Source of the DNA: Nevskia soli DSM 19509
Lineage (GTDB): Bacteria > Pseudomonadota > Gammaproteobacteria > Nevskiales > Nevskiaceae
DNA: 64,000 nt
NCBI RefSeq assembly: GCF_000711955.1
Contig: NZ_KL544000.1
Span: forward strand, 1 to 64,000
Reading direction: 5' to 3'
The notes below the pieces were generated by a model. It did not search any database, had not been told where the DNA came from, and was given only the letters and a program-made list of their open reading frames with translations. Below are positions 51,896 through 60,081 of this stretch, in pieces (position 1 is the first letter of the stretch; the number at the start of each line of letters is the position of its first letter). The translations under genes were made by a program, and so were the position numbers.

Positions 51896-52600
51896 ATGTC
51901 CAACAGTTCAGGCCGGGCCAAGCGCAGCGAAAAAGGCTTGCTGACCCCCGACAATTGCGTCGTCACCATCATCGACCTGCAGCCGCAGATGCTGTTCGGC
52001 GTGGCCAACTTCGACCGCCAGTCGATCATCAACAATAACCTCGTCCTGACCAAGGCGGCCAAGGTCTTCGACGTGCCGGTGATCCTGTCCACGGTCGAGA
52101 CCAAGGCTTTCAGCGGCAATATGTGGCCGCAGATCCAGGCGGTGTATCCCGAACAGGCGCCGATCGAGCGCTCCAGCATGAACTCCTGGGACGACGAGAA
52201 CTTCGTCGCCGCGGTGAAGAAGAGCGGCCGCAAGAAGATCGTGCTGGCCGGGCTGTGGACCGAGACCTGCGTGGCGCTGCCGACGGTGCAGGCGATCCAC
52301 GACGGCTTCGAGGTCTACGTGGTCGAGGACTGCTGCGGCGACGTCAGCCAGCTGGCCCACGACAACGCCATGAAGCGCGTCATCCAGGCCGGCGCCAAAC
52401 CGGTCACCGCCCTGTCGGTGATGCTCGAGTGGCAGCGCGACTGGGCCCAGCGCGACAGTTATGACGCCGTCATGGACATCGTGAAGAATCATTGCGGCGC
52501 CTACGGCGTGGGCGTGGAATATGCCTATACCATGGTGCACGGGGCGCCGCAGTCGGTTTATCCGGAGTACAAGGTGCCGGCCGCCGCTCCGCACAAGTAA
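51896..52600 (+). CDS. Isochorismatase-fold hydrolase (YcaC-like)
   Basis: 234 residues. VVTIIDLQPQMLFGV near 22-36 carries the catalytic Asp, ALPTVQAIHDGF and VLAGLWTETCVALPTV near 116-131 include the catalytic Cys of cysteine hydrolases, and EDCCGD near 143 is conserved. YcaC-type enzymes are octameric amidase-like hydrolases of uncertain substrate. AGGAG precedes the start. It lies between the GAF-AraC regulator and a chloroperoxidase-like hydrolase, a grouping also seen in other proteobacteria. Confidence 0.88.
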   Translation: MSNSSGRAKRSEKGLLTPDNCVVTIIDLQPQMLFGVANFDRQSIINNNLVLTKAAKVFDVPVILSTVETKAFSGNMWPQIQAVYPEQAPIERSSMNSWDDENFVAAVKKSGRKKIVLAGLWTETCVALPTVQAIHDGFEVYVVEDCCGDVSQLAHDNAMKRVIQAGAKPVTALSVMLEWQRDWAQRDSYDAVMDIVKNHCGAYGVGVEYAYTMVHGAPQSVYPEYKVPAAAPHK

Positions 52601-52636
52601 CGTCCGCACCACCCGACCATCGAAAGGAAACCAGCC

Positions 52637-53458
52637 ATGCCCACCATCAGCACCCGCGACGGAACCGCTATCTACTACAAGGACTGGGGCAGCGGTCAGC
52701 CCATCGTCTTCAGCCACGGCTGGCCGCTGAGCGCCGACGCCTGGGAAGACCAGATGGTGTTCCTGGCCTCGCATGGCTATCGCTGCATCGCCCATGACCG
52801 CCGCGGCCACGGACGCTCCGGCCAGCCCTGGGAAGGCAACGAGATGGATACCTACGCCGACGACCTCGCCGCCCTGGTCGAAGCGCTGGACCTGAAGGAC
52901 GCCGTTCATGTCGGCCACTCCACCGGCGGCGGCGAAGTCGCCCGCTACATCGGCCGGCACGGCACCAAGCGCGTGGCCAAGGCCGTGCTGATCGGCGCGG
53001 TGCCGCCGCTGATGCTGAAGACCGCGGCCAATCCCGGCGGCCTGCCGCTGGAAGTGTTCGACGGCATCCGCGCCGGCGTGCTGGCCGACCGCTCGCAGTT
53101 CTTCAAGGACCTGACGATCCCGTTCTACGGCTACAACCGTCCGGACGCCAAGGTTTCGGAAGGCGTGCGCGATTCGTTCTGGATGCAGGGCATGCAGGCC
53201 GGCTTCAAGGGCGTGCTCGACTGCATCAAGGCCTTCTCCGAAACCGACTTCAACGAAGACCTGAAGAAGTTCGACGTGCCCACCCTGATCCTGCATGGCG
53301 ACGACGACCAGATCGTGCCCATCGCCGACTCGGCCCTGCTCTCGGCCAAGCTGGTCAAGGGCGCGCGCCTGGTGGTCGTCAAGGGGGCGCCGCACGGCCT
53401 GTGCACCACCATGAAGGACCGGGTCAACGCCGAACTGCTCGCCTTCATCAAGGAATAG
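52637..53458 (+). CDS. Alpha/beta hydrolase (non-haem chloroperoxidase type)
   Basis: 273 residues. The oxyanion strand SHGWPLSADAWEDQM near 26-40, nucleophile elbow GHSTGGGE near 94-101 (Ser), Asp in LILHGDDDQIVP near 217-228, and a late His in KGAPHGL near 250 complete the triad. The GHSTGG elbow and DRRGHGRSGQP pattern are those of bacterial perhydrolase/chloroperoxidase esterases. Natural substrate unknown. It follows the YcaC-like gene by 36 bp with AAAGGA before its start. Confidence 0.9.
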   Translation: MPTISTRDGTAIYYKDWGSGQPIVFSHGWPLSADAWEDQMVFLASHGYRCIAHDRRGHGRSGQPWEGNEMDTYADDLAALVEALDLKDAVHVGHSTGGGEVARYIGRHGTKRVAKAVLIGAVPPLMLKTAANPGGLPLEVFDGIRAGVLADRSQFFKDLTIPFYGYNRPDAKVSEGVRDSFWMQGMQAGFKGVLDCIKAFSETDFNEDLKKFDVPTLILHGDDDQIVPIADSALLSAKLVKGARLVVVKGAPHGLCTTMKDRVNAELLAFIKE

Positions 53459-53509
53459 GCGGGGGCGGGGCGTAGCGGTTTGCCCGGTGCCGGATCAAGG
53501 AGCCTCACC

Positions 53510-53809
53510 ATGAAGCCTTATCTCATCTCCCTCGGCGCCGGCCTGCTGGTCGGCATCGTCTACGCCCTGCTCAATGTGCGATCACCGGCGCCGCCGGTGA
53601 TCGCCCTGGTGGGCCTGCTCGGCATCCTGGTGGGCGAGCAGGTGGTGCCGGTGATCAAGCGCGCGCTCGGCCCCGAGCCGGTGACCACCGCCTGGATCAG
53701 CACCCAGTGCGGCCCGCACGTGCTGGGCGATCTGCCGGCGGCGCCGAAGCCGGATTGCGTGGAGCCGGCCAAGCCCGGCAACGCGCCCGGCAACGGCGGT
53801 GCGCCATGA
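53510..53809 (+). CDS. XapX/DUF1427 small membrane protein
   Basis: 99 residues. Two TM hairpin segments (LISLGAGLLVGIVYALLNVRSPAPPVIALVGLLGILVGEQVVP, about 5-47) with the XapX core RSPAPP-x-ALVGLLGILVGE. A short soluble tail is added (about 50-99). Function unknown; XapX genes often travel with amidohydrolases and xanthine or hydantoin genes. AAGGAG precedes the start and the stop overlaps the next start (ATGA). Confidence 0.88.
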   Translation: MKPYLISLGAGLLVGIVYALLNVRSPAPPVIALVGLLGILVGEQVVPVIKRALGPEPVTTAWISTQCGPHVLGDLPAAPKPDCVEPAKPGNAPGNGGAP

Positions 53810-55668
53810 GCGCCGCCGCCGAGTTGATCGTCCGCAACGCCAGGATCACCACGCTCGATCGCGGCAAGCCTCAGGCCAGCGCGCTGGCGGTCGGCGCCGG
53901 CGTGCTGCTCGCCGTGGGCGACGAGGCGGAGGTGATGCGCTTTGCCGACGCCGGCACGCGCATCGTCGATGCCGGGCAGCGCCGCCTCATCCCCGGCCTG
54001 ATCGACTCGCACATCCACGTCATCCGCGGCGGCCTCAACTACAACCTGGAGCTGCGCTGGGACGGCGTGCCCTCGCTGGCCGACGCCATGCGCATGCTGA
54101 GGGAACAGGTCGCGCGCACACCCTCGCCGCAGTGGGTGCGCGTGGTCGGCGGCTTCAGCGAGCAGCAGTTCGCCGAGAAGCGCCTGCCGACGCTGGACGA
54201 GCTCAATGCCCTGGCGCCGGAGACGCCGGTCTTCATCCTGCATCTCTACGACCGCGCCCTGCTCAACCGCGCAGCCCTGCGCGCCGCCGGCTATACGCGC
54301 GACACGCCCAATCCCCCGGGCGGCACCATCGTCAAGGACGCGGCGGGCGAGCCCAGCGGCCTGATGCTGGCCCAGCCCAATGCCATGCTGCTTTACACCG
54401 CCCTGTCGAAAGGGCCCAAGCTGCCCTACGAGCAGCAGCTCAACTCAACCCGACATTTCATGCGCGAGCTGAACCGGCTCGGCATCACCTCGGTGATCGA
54501 CGCCGGCGGCGGCTTCCAGAATTATCCCGACGACTACAAGGTCATCGACACCTTGCACCGCGAGGGGCAGCTCACGCTGCGCATCGCCTACAACCTGTTC
54601 ACGCAGAAGCCCAGGGAAGAGGTCGCGGACTTCGTCGGCTGGACCGGCAACAACCGCTATCAGCAGGGCGACGACTTCTACAAGCTCAACGGCGCCGGCG
54701 AGATGCTGGTGTTCTCGGCGGCGGACTTCGAGGACTTCCGCGAGCCGCGCCCGGAGTTGCCGGCGAGCATGGAAGGCGAGCTGGAAGCGGTGGTGCGCGT
54801 GCTGGCGGCCAAGCGCTGGCCCTGGCGCCTGCACGCCACGTATGACCAGACCATCGGCCGTGCGCTGGATGTGTTCGAGAAGGTCGACCGCGACATTCCG
54901 CTGGCCGGCATCCACTGGTTCTTCGACCATGCGGAAACGGTGACCGACCGTAACCTGGAACGCATCGCCCGCCTTGGCGGCGGTGTCGCCGTGCAGCATC
55001 GCATGGCCTACCAGGGCGAGTACTTCGTCCAGCGCTACGGCGCCGCCGCGGCCGGGCGCACGCCGCCGTTCAAGCGCATGCTGGAGATGGGCGTGAAGGT
55101 CGGCGCCGGCACCGACGCCACCCGCGTCGCCAGCTACGATCCCTGGAATGCCCTGTACTGGCTCAGCACCGGCAAGACCCTCGGCGGCCTGTCGCTGTAT
55201 CCGACCGCCAATTGCGTCGACCGGGAAACAGCCCTCCAGCTCTATACCCAGGCCAACACCTGGTTCTCCAACGAGGAGGGCCTGAAGGGCCAGTTGATCG
55301 CCGGCCAGCTCGCCGATTTCGCGCTGCTCTCGGAAGACTATTTCTCGGTGCCGGAATCGCGCATCCGCCAGATCGTCTCGGTGCTGACCGTGGTCGGCGG
55401 CAACATCGTCCACGCCGACCAGGACTTCAGCGACCTGAATCCGCCGCTGCCGCCGGCGCTGCCCGACTGGTCGCCGGTCAACTCAGGCAGCCGTTACTGG
55501 AAAGACCTGGCGCCGAACACCGCGGCAAGTGTGAGCAGCGCCTGTGCTTGCAACAGCGCCTGCGGCGTGCACCAGCATGCGCACGCCTATGCGCGCGAAG
55601 CGCCGGTGGCCGATGCGGACCGCGCGAGTTTCTGGGGCGCGCTCGGCTGTTCGTGCTGGGCGTTTTGA
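53806..55668 (+). CDS. YtcJ-like amidohydrolase with Cys/His-rich C-terminal tail
   Basis: 620 residues, amidohydrolase_3 type. Metal ligands are in LIPGLIDSHIHVIRGG near 62-77, HATYDQT near 344-350, HWFFDHAE near 369, and GAGTDATRVASYDPWNALYW near 429. The family includes N-substituted formamide deformylases; substrate here unknown. Beyond the usual end it has a tail with Cys580, Cys582, Cys586, His589, His591, His593, Cys615 and Cys617 that could bind a metal. Translationally coupled to XapX by ATGA. Confidence 0.87.
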   Translation: MSAAAELIVRNARITTLDRGKPQASALAVGAGVLLAVGDEAEVMRFADAGTRIVDAGQRRLIPGLIDSHIHVIRGGLNYNLELRWDGVPSLADAMRMLREQVARTPSPQWVRVVGGFSEQQFAEKRLPTLDELNALAPETPVFILHLYDRALLNRAALRAAGYTRDTPNPPGGTIVKDAAGEPSGLMLAQPNAMLLYTALSKGPKLPYEQQLNSTRHFMRELNRLGITSVIDAGGGFQNYPDDYKVIDTLHREGQLTLRIAYNLFTQKPREEVADFVGWTGNNRYQQGDDFYKLNGAGEMLVFSAADFEDFREPRPELPASMEGELEAVVRVLAAKRWPWRLHATYDQTIGRALDVFEKVDRDIPLAGIHWFFDHAETVTDRNLERIARLGGGVAVQHRMAYQGEYFVQRYGAAAAGRTPPFKRMLEMGVKVGAGTDATRVASYDPWNALYWLSTGKTLGGLSLYPTANCVDRETALQLYTQANTWFSNEEGLKGQLIAGQLADFALLSEDYFSVPESRIRQIVSVLTVVGGNIVHADQDFSDLNPPLPPALPDWSPVNSGSRYWKDLAPNTAASVSSACACNSACGVHQHAHAYAREAPVADADRASFWGALGCSCWAF

Positions 55669-55677
55669 GACCGCACC

Positions 55678-56394
55678 ATGTCCGCACCTGAATCCATCCA
55701 GCGCCCGGCCGCCGTCGCCATCCTGCTCAGCTTCATCGCGGGCTATGTCGATGCCGTGGGCTTCGTCGCCCTGCTGGGCCTGTTCACCGCGCACGTCACC
55801 GGCAACTTCATCCTCATCGGCACGGCGGTCGCGCATGCGCGCGGCGGCCTCGTCGCCAAGCTGGCGGCGCTGCCGATGTTCATCCTCGCCGTGTCCGCCA
55901 CCACCGTCTTCGTGCAGGAGCGCACGCGCTCTGGCAAGCCGGCGCTGGTTGCGGTGCTGGCGGCGCAGCTGTTGTTTCTCGCCGGCTTCATGGCGGTGGG
56001 TTGGGCGGCCGCGCCGATTCTCGACGTGGATGCGCCAATGGCGGTGCTGGCCGGCATGCTCGGCGTCTGCGCCATGGGCATCCAGAACGCCGCTTCGCGC
56101 CTGCTGATGGGTGAGCTGCCGCCGACCACGGTGATGACCGGCGGCGTCACCCAGTTCGCCATCGACGCCACCCACCTGCTGCGCGCCAGGGTGCCCGGCG
56201 TCGATGCGGTCGCTGCGCGCAAGCGCCTGGGCAAGTTCGTGCCGCCGGTGGCGGCGTTCGCGGTCGGCGCGGTGGCCGGTGCCGTGCTCTACACCCAGGC
56301 CGGCTTCGGCGTGCTGCTGCTGCCGATGCTGGCCCTGGTCGCGGTGATGCTGCTGCTGCGCCAACCTGTCACCACCAGCAAAGATCCGACATGA
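55678..56394 (+). CDS. DUF1275 (YoaK) membrane protein
   Basis: 238 residues, about six TM helices. SFIAGYVDAVGFVALLGLFTAHVTGNFILIG near 18-48 is the DUF1275 signature, and MGIQNAASRLLMGELPPTTVMTGGVTQFAIDATHL near 137-171 is its second conserved block. Role unknown. It follows the amidohydrolase by 9 bp and overlaps the DoxX gene by 4 bp (ATGA), so it is part of the same operon. Confidence 0.88.
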   Translation: MSAPESIQRPAAVAILLSFIAGYVDAVGFVALLGLFTAHVTGNFILIGTAVAHARGGLVAKLAALPMFILAVSATTVFVQERTRSGKPALVAVLAAQLLFLAGFMAVGWAAAPILDVDAPMAVLAGMLGVCAMGIQNAASRLLMGELPPTTVMTGGVTQFAIDATHLLRARVPGVDAVAARKRLGKFVPPVAAFAVGAVAGAVLYTQAGFGVLLLPMLALVAVMLLLRQPVTTSKDPT

Positions 56395-56819
56395 ACCTCG
56401 CCACCGTCTGTTACTGGCTGGCCCGTGCCGGCCTGTGTTTGGCCTACGCCTACAGTGGCGTGGCCAAGCTGTTCGATTTCAGCAGCGCCATGGCCGAGCA
56501 GGCCCACTTCGGCCTGTCGCCGCCGGCGCTGTTCGCCGCCCTCACCATCGCCGTGCAGCTCGGCGGCTCGGCGCTGATCCTGTTCGCGCGCGGGCGTTTC
56601 GCTGCGCTCGGTGCTGTGGCGCTGGCCGGGTTCACCCTGGCCGCCACCTTCGTCGGTCACCCGTTCTGGCGCGAGGCCGGCATGGAGCGCTTCGCCGACC
56701 TCAATGCCTTTCTCGAACACTTCGGCCTGATCGGCGGCTTCCTGCTGGTCGCGCTGCTGGAGACTGGGCGCATCGCGCGGCCGGCCGCGTCGTTCGAGGG
56801 TTTTCGGGCCATCCCATGA
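56391..56819 (+). CDS. DoxX-family membrane protein
   Basis: 142 residues, four TM helices. LARAGLCLAYAYSGVAKLFDFSSAM near 10-34, LTIAVQLGGSALILFARGRFAALGAVALAGFTLAATFVGHPFW and a closing helix fit DoxX/SURF4-like subunits. Such proteins accompany oxidoreductases in the membrane; none is fused here. Coupled to the upstream DUF1275 gene by ATGA. Confidence 0.88.
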   Translation: MNLATVCYWLARAGLCLAYAYSGVAKLFDFSSAMAEQAHFGLSPPALFAALTIAVQLGGSALILFARGRFAALGAVALAGFTLAATFVGHPFWREAGMERFADLNAFLEHFGLIGGFLLVALLETGRIARPAASFEGFRAIP

Positions 56820-56839
56820 TCATCCACAGGAGCATTGCC

Positions 56840-57745
56840 ATGCGTTTCCTCCGCATTCCCCTGGGCGCGCTCGCCGCCGCCGCGCTGCTGTTCACCCTCG
56901 CTGCGCCGGCGCAGGCCAAGGGCGGCACCGCGGCGGCCGGCGTCGCCGTGGCCGCGCAGTACGACACCACCCACGTCTACATCGCGCCCGCCGACTACGA
57001 CACCTTCGTCAACAGCATCATCGCCACCTTCGGCGGCAAGCCTTCGCCGCGCATCACCGCCAACGTGCTGCCGGTGCCCAGCAGCACCCAGGCGCAGTAC
57101 GTGTGGACGCCGGTCGGCAACCTCTCCACCTTCGCCTTCGAAACGCCGATCCCCTATCCCTTCGGCTACGAGCGCAACGGCTACCTCGTCACCGACATGG
57201 ACCAGGCCATCAAGGCCGCGCGCGCCGCCGGCGCCGAGGTCATCGTCGAGCCGTTCAAGGACCCCATCGGCCTGGACGCGGTGATCCAGTTCCCGGGTGG
57301 CGTGAAGCTGCAGCTCTACTGGCACTTCACCGCGCCGTCCTACGGTCCGCTGGAAACGGTGCCGGACAACCGCGTCTACGTCTCGCGTGACCGCGCCGAC
57401 GCCTTCGTCCACAGCTTCCTGCGCTTCTCCCACGGCAGGATCGTGTCCGACGACAGGAAGGCCAACGCCGGCGAGATCGGCCGCAGCGGCGAGACCTATC
57501 GCCGCATCCGCATCGAGTCGACCTTCGGCAAGATGCAGGTGATGGTCACCGACGGCCACCTGCCGTATCCCTTCGCCCATGAGCTGACCGGCTACGAAGT
57601 GAAGAACCTGGGCGAGACCCTGGACAAGGCCAAGGCCGCCGGCGCCACCGTGCTGTTCGCGCCGTTCGATGTGGGCGACCGCGACACCGCCATCGTGCAG
57701 TTCCCCGGCGGCTACATCGCCGAGCTGCACGACCTCAAGAAGTAA
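56840..57745 (+). CDS. Secreted glyoxalase/VOC-fold protein
   Basis: 301 residues with a signal peptide (ending PAQAKG near 27). It holds two VOC-like beta-alpha-beta units: HVYIAPADYDTFVNSIIATFGG followed by YLVTDMDQAIKAARAAGAEVIVEPFKDPIGLDAVIQFPGGVKLQLYWH, then VYVSRDRADAFVHSFLRFSHG followed by YEVKNLGETLDKAKAAGATVLFAPFDVGDRDTAIVQFPGGYIAELHD. The duplicated fold resembles glyoxalase/extradiol dioxygenase folds. An exported form is uncommon. The start at 56840 has CAGGAG upstream; an ATG at 56816 is the alternative. Confidence 0.8.
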   Translation: MRFLRIPLGALAAAALLFTLAAPAQAKGGTAAAGVAVAAQYDTTHVYIAPADYDTFVNSIIATFGGKPSPRITANVLPVPSSTQAQYVWTPVGNLSTFAFETPIPYPFGYERNGYLVTDMDQAIKAARAAGAEVIVEPFKDPIGLDAVIQFPGGVKLQLYWHFTAPSYGPLETVPDNRVYVSRDRADAFVHSFLRFSHGRIVSDDRKANAGEIGRSGETYRRIRIESTFGKMQVMVTDGHLPYPFAHELTGYEVKNLGETLDKAKAAGATVLFAPFDVGDRDTAIVQFPGGYIAELHDLKK

Positions 57746-57757
57746 GGTCCGCCCATC

Positions 57758-59236
57758 ATGTCCCGATGCATGAAGCGCCTCTGCATCGGGCTGGCGCTGA
57801 CGCTGCCCGTGTTGACGGCGGCGGCAGCGCCGGCCGACCTGTCGGTGCCGAAGGTCGATCCGGGCGAGTCGATCCTGTCCGAGTACATCACGGAAGCCGC
57901 GCCCGATCCCAATCCGCCGCCGTACACGCTGCTGCGCTACAACGAGCGCTACGACTACCTGGCCGACCCGAAGAACCGCACGGATTTCTTCGACCCGGTC
58001 AAATACATCCCGCTCAGCAGCACCGACCAGCAAAGTTACCTGAGCCTGGGCGGCGAACTGCGCGAGCGCTACGAGAATTACCGCAACGCCGGCCTGGGCT
58101 CGGGCACGCCGGCCAACCAGTCCTACCTGCTGCAACGCGTCACCCTGGACGCGGACCTGCACGTCGACCAGCGCCTGCGCGTCTTCGTGCAGGGCCTGTC
58201 CGGCCTGCAGTTCGGCCAGCGCGAGAACGCGGCGCCGGTCAACCAGAATCCCGTCGACCTGCAGCAGGGCTTCGTCGACTACATCTTCGGCGAACCCACG
58301 CCGCAGGGCCCACGCCTTACCGCGCGCGCCGGCCGCTTCGAGATGAGCTACGGCTCAGGCCGCCTGGTGGCGACGCGCGCCGCACCCAATCTGCCGTTCA
58401 AGTTCGATGGGCTCCAGTTCATCGGCGGCGACGGTGCGGCCCGGCTGTACGCCTTCCTGGTGCGGCCGGGCCAGGAGTACGCGTACCACCTCGACGGCGA
58501 GAACGACGGCCAGACCTTCTGGGGCGTCTACGCCACCACGCCCACCGGGCGCCAGCTGCCTGCCAACATCGACGTCTATTACCTGGGTGCGCGCTACGCC
58601 AGCCAGCGTTACGCCAACGGCGCCGCCGCCGAGCTGCGCCACAGCATCGGCACGCGCTGGTCCGGCAGCCTCGGCGGCTGGAGCTACGACTGGGAGCCGA
58701 TCGTGCAGTTCGGCAATTTCGGCAACCGCGAAATCTTCGCCTGGACCATGGCCACCGATACCGGCTACACCTTCGCCTCTGCATCCTGGCGCCCGCGCCT
58801 CGGCTTCAAGGCCGACATCGCCAGCGGCGATTCCAACGGGCCGCAGGGCCGCTTCGGCGCCTTCAACCCGCTGTACTTCAAGTCCGGCTATTTCAACGAC
58901 GCCAGCATCATCCGCCCGACCAATATCGCCGACCTGCATCCCTCCTTGCAGTTCGTGCCGTTGAAGTCGCTCACCGCCACTGTCGCCGGCGCCGCGCTGT
59001 GGCGCTTCAGCGTCAAGGACGGCGTCTACGGCCCCAGCGGCAACCTCGAGCTCAAGCCGGTGGCGGGCGGCTCGCGCTACGTCGGCAACACGGTGGAAGC
59101 GGCGCTGGAGTGGAAGGCCGGGCGCCACCTGGTTTGCACCGCCTCCTACGTCCACCTGTTTGCCAGCGACTACGTCAGCGCCGCGGGCGGCGGCGATGTC
59201 GACTACATCGCCGGCTGGGCGACATTCACCTGGTAG
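57758..59236 (+). CDS. Alginate-export-type outer-membrane porin
   Basis: 492 residues. A signal peptide (about 1-27) is followed by a beta-barrel protein of the alginate_exp/AlgE-like family: LSLGGELRERYENYRN near 93-108, LQRVTLDADLHVDQRLRVFVQGLSG near 126-150, and a final Trp (WATFTW). Members without alginate genes act as general porins or solute channels, which fits here. It is 12 bp downstream of the VOC protein and ends the plus-strand run. The second Met (57770) is another possible start. Confidence 0.85.
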   Translation: MSRCMKRLCIGLALTLPVLTAAAAPADLSVPKVDPGESILSEYITEAAPDPNPPPYTLLRYNERYDYLADPKNRTDFFDPVKYIPLSSTDQQSYLSLGGELRERYENYRNAGLGSGTPANQSYLLQRVTLDADLHVDQRLRVFVQGLSGLQFGQRENAAPVNQNPVDLQQGFVDYIFGEPTPQGPRLTARAGRFEMSYGSGRLVATRAAPNLPFKFDGLQFIGGDGAARLYAFLVRPGQEYAYHLDGENDGQTFWGVYATTPTGRQLPANIDVYYLGARYASQRYANGAAAELRHSIGTRWSGSLGGWSYDWEPIVQFGNFGNREIFAWTMATDTGYTFASASWRPRLGFKADIASGDSNGPQGRFGAFNPLYFKSGYFNDASIIRPTNIADLHPSLQFVPLKSLTATVAGAALWRFSVKDGVYGPSGNLELKPVAGGSRYVGNTVEAALEWKAGRHLVCTASYVHLFASDYVSAAGGGDVDYIAGWATFTW

Positions 59237-59320
59237 TGGGCGCATGATGGGTTGTGCCTGCCTGGGGTTGGCCTGGGCAGGGGAACAGCGGTCCAACCGG
59301 TTCAAAGCGGAGAACTCACG

Positions 59321-59665
59321 TTGTTCAATCTGGCGGCGTTTACCGCCATCCATCCATACCGGGCTCAGCCCGATCGCCCTGGTGACGGGTATCCTGGTGG
59401 TGCTGGCCCTGTCCGCGGCCGGATACCGGGCACCACCGGCGCCCTGTATTTCGTCACCTCGGTGCTGACCAGCGCCACCGGCTTCGGCTTTCCGTTCACC
59501 AGGTTCCTGCTCTCGCACGGCGTCGGTATCCTGTCGCCGCTCGCCCTGGCCCCGACCCAGGCGGAGCCGTCCTTCGCCATCGTCGAGCGCGTCATCCTGT
59601 TGGTGTTCATCGGCTTGACCGTCGTGGCGCAGAAAGGGCTGCGCCGGAACATCGCGCTCGCCTGA
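59321..59665 (+). pseudogene. Decayed small membrane protein gene with two frameshifts and a deletion
   Basis: The parts LFNLAAFTAIHPYR, LSPIALVTGILVVLALSAAGYR and GTTGALYFVTSVLTSATGFGFPFTRFLLSHGVGILSPLALA are consecutive pieces of one hydrophobic protein, but the middle piece is in a different frame (about 59363-59425). After LALA the sequence jumps to PTQAEPSFAIVERVILLVFIGLTVVAQK, so the central helices seem deleted. No ATG or ribosome site fits. The gene is broken. Confidence 0.7.
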
Positions 59666-60081
59666 AAGCCCAGCCGCGCAAGTCCCCGCCGTGCACGCTC
59701 ATTTGTCATCCTGAGTGAGGCGCACGATCCGGCTCCATACATGCCTGCGACCAGCCAGCCGTGACCCCCTCTCCCCGTTGTGGGAGAGGGGAGGGGAAGA
59801 GGGCCGCTCCATCTGGGCATTCCTACGAATGCGGATCGCGCTTTTCGGTCGAACATGACAGGCCGGGGCAGTCTCCCGGACTTCCGTTCAAGTGATCGAC
59901 TGTTGAGCCAAAACGAGACGATGAGATCTCATGCAAAACGAATCGCCGGTCTTGGCGGCTTTGGTCGTTCAACCGGCCGCTCCCGGCGCCAAAGCGGGCC
60001 TCCGGTGGGGCGTCAGCGTAAGCCGGGAATTATCTGGGCTGATCCCTTGATGAACTGACGTTTCAAGCCACCAGCGATCTC
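59666..60081. other. Gene-free region with a common palindromic repeat
   Basis: No credible ORF. CCCCTCTCCC-N6-GGGAGAGGGG (59766-59791) is a hairpin of a type often dispersed in proteobacterial genomes. The remaining ~290 bp before the oxidoreductase stop shows nothing recognisable. Confidence 0.5.
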
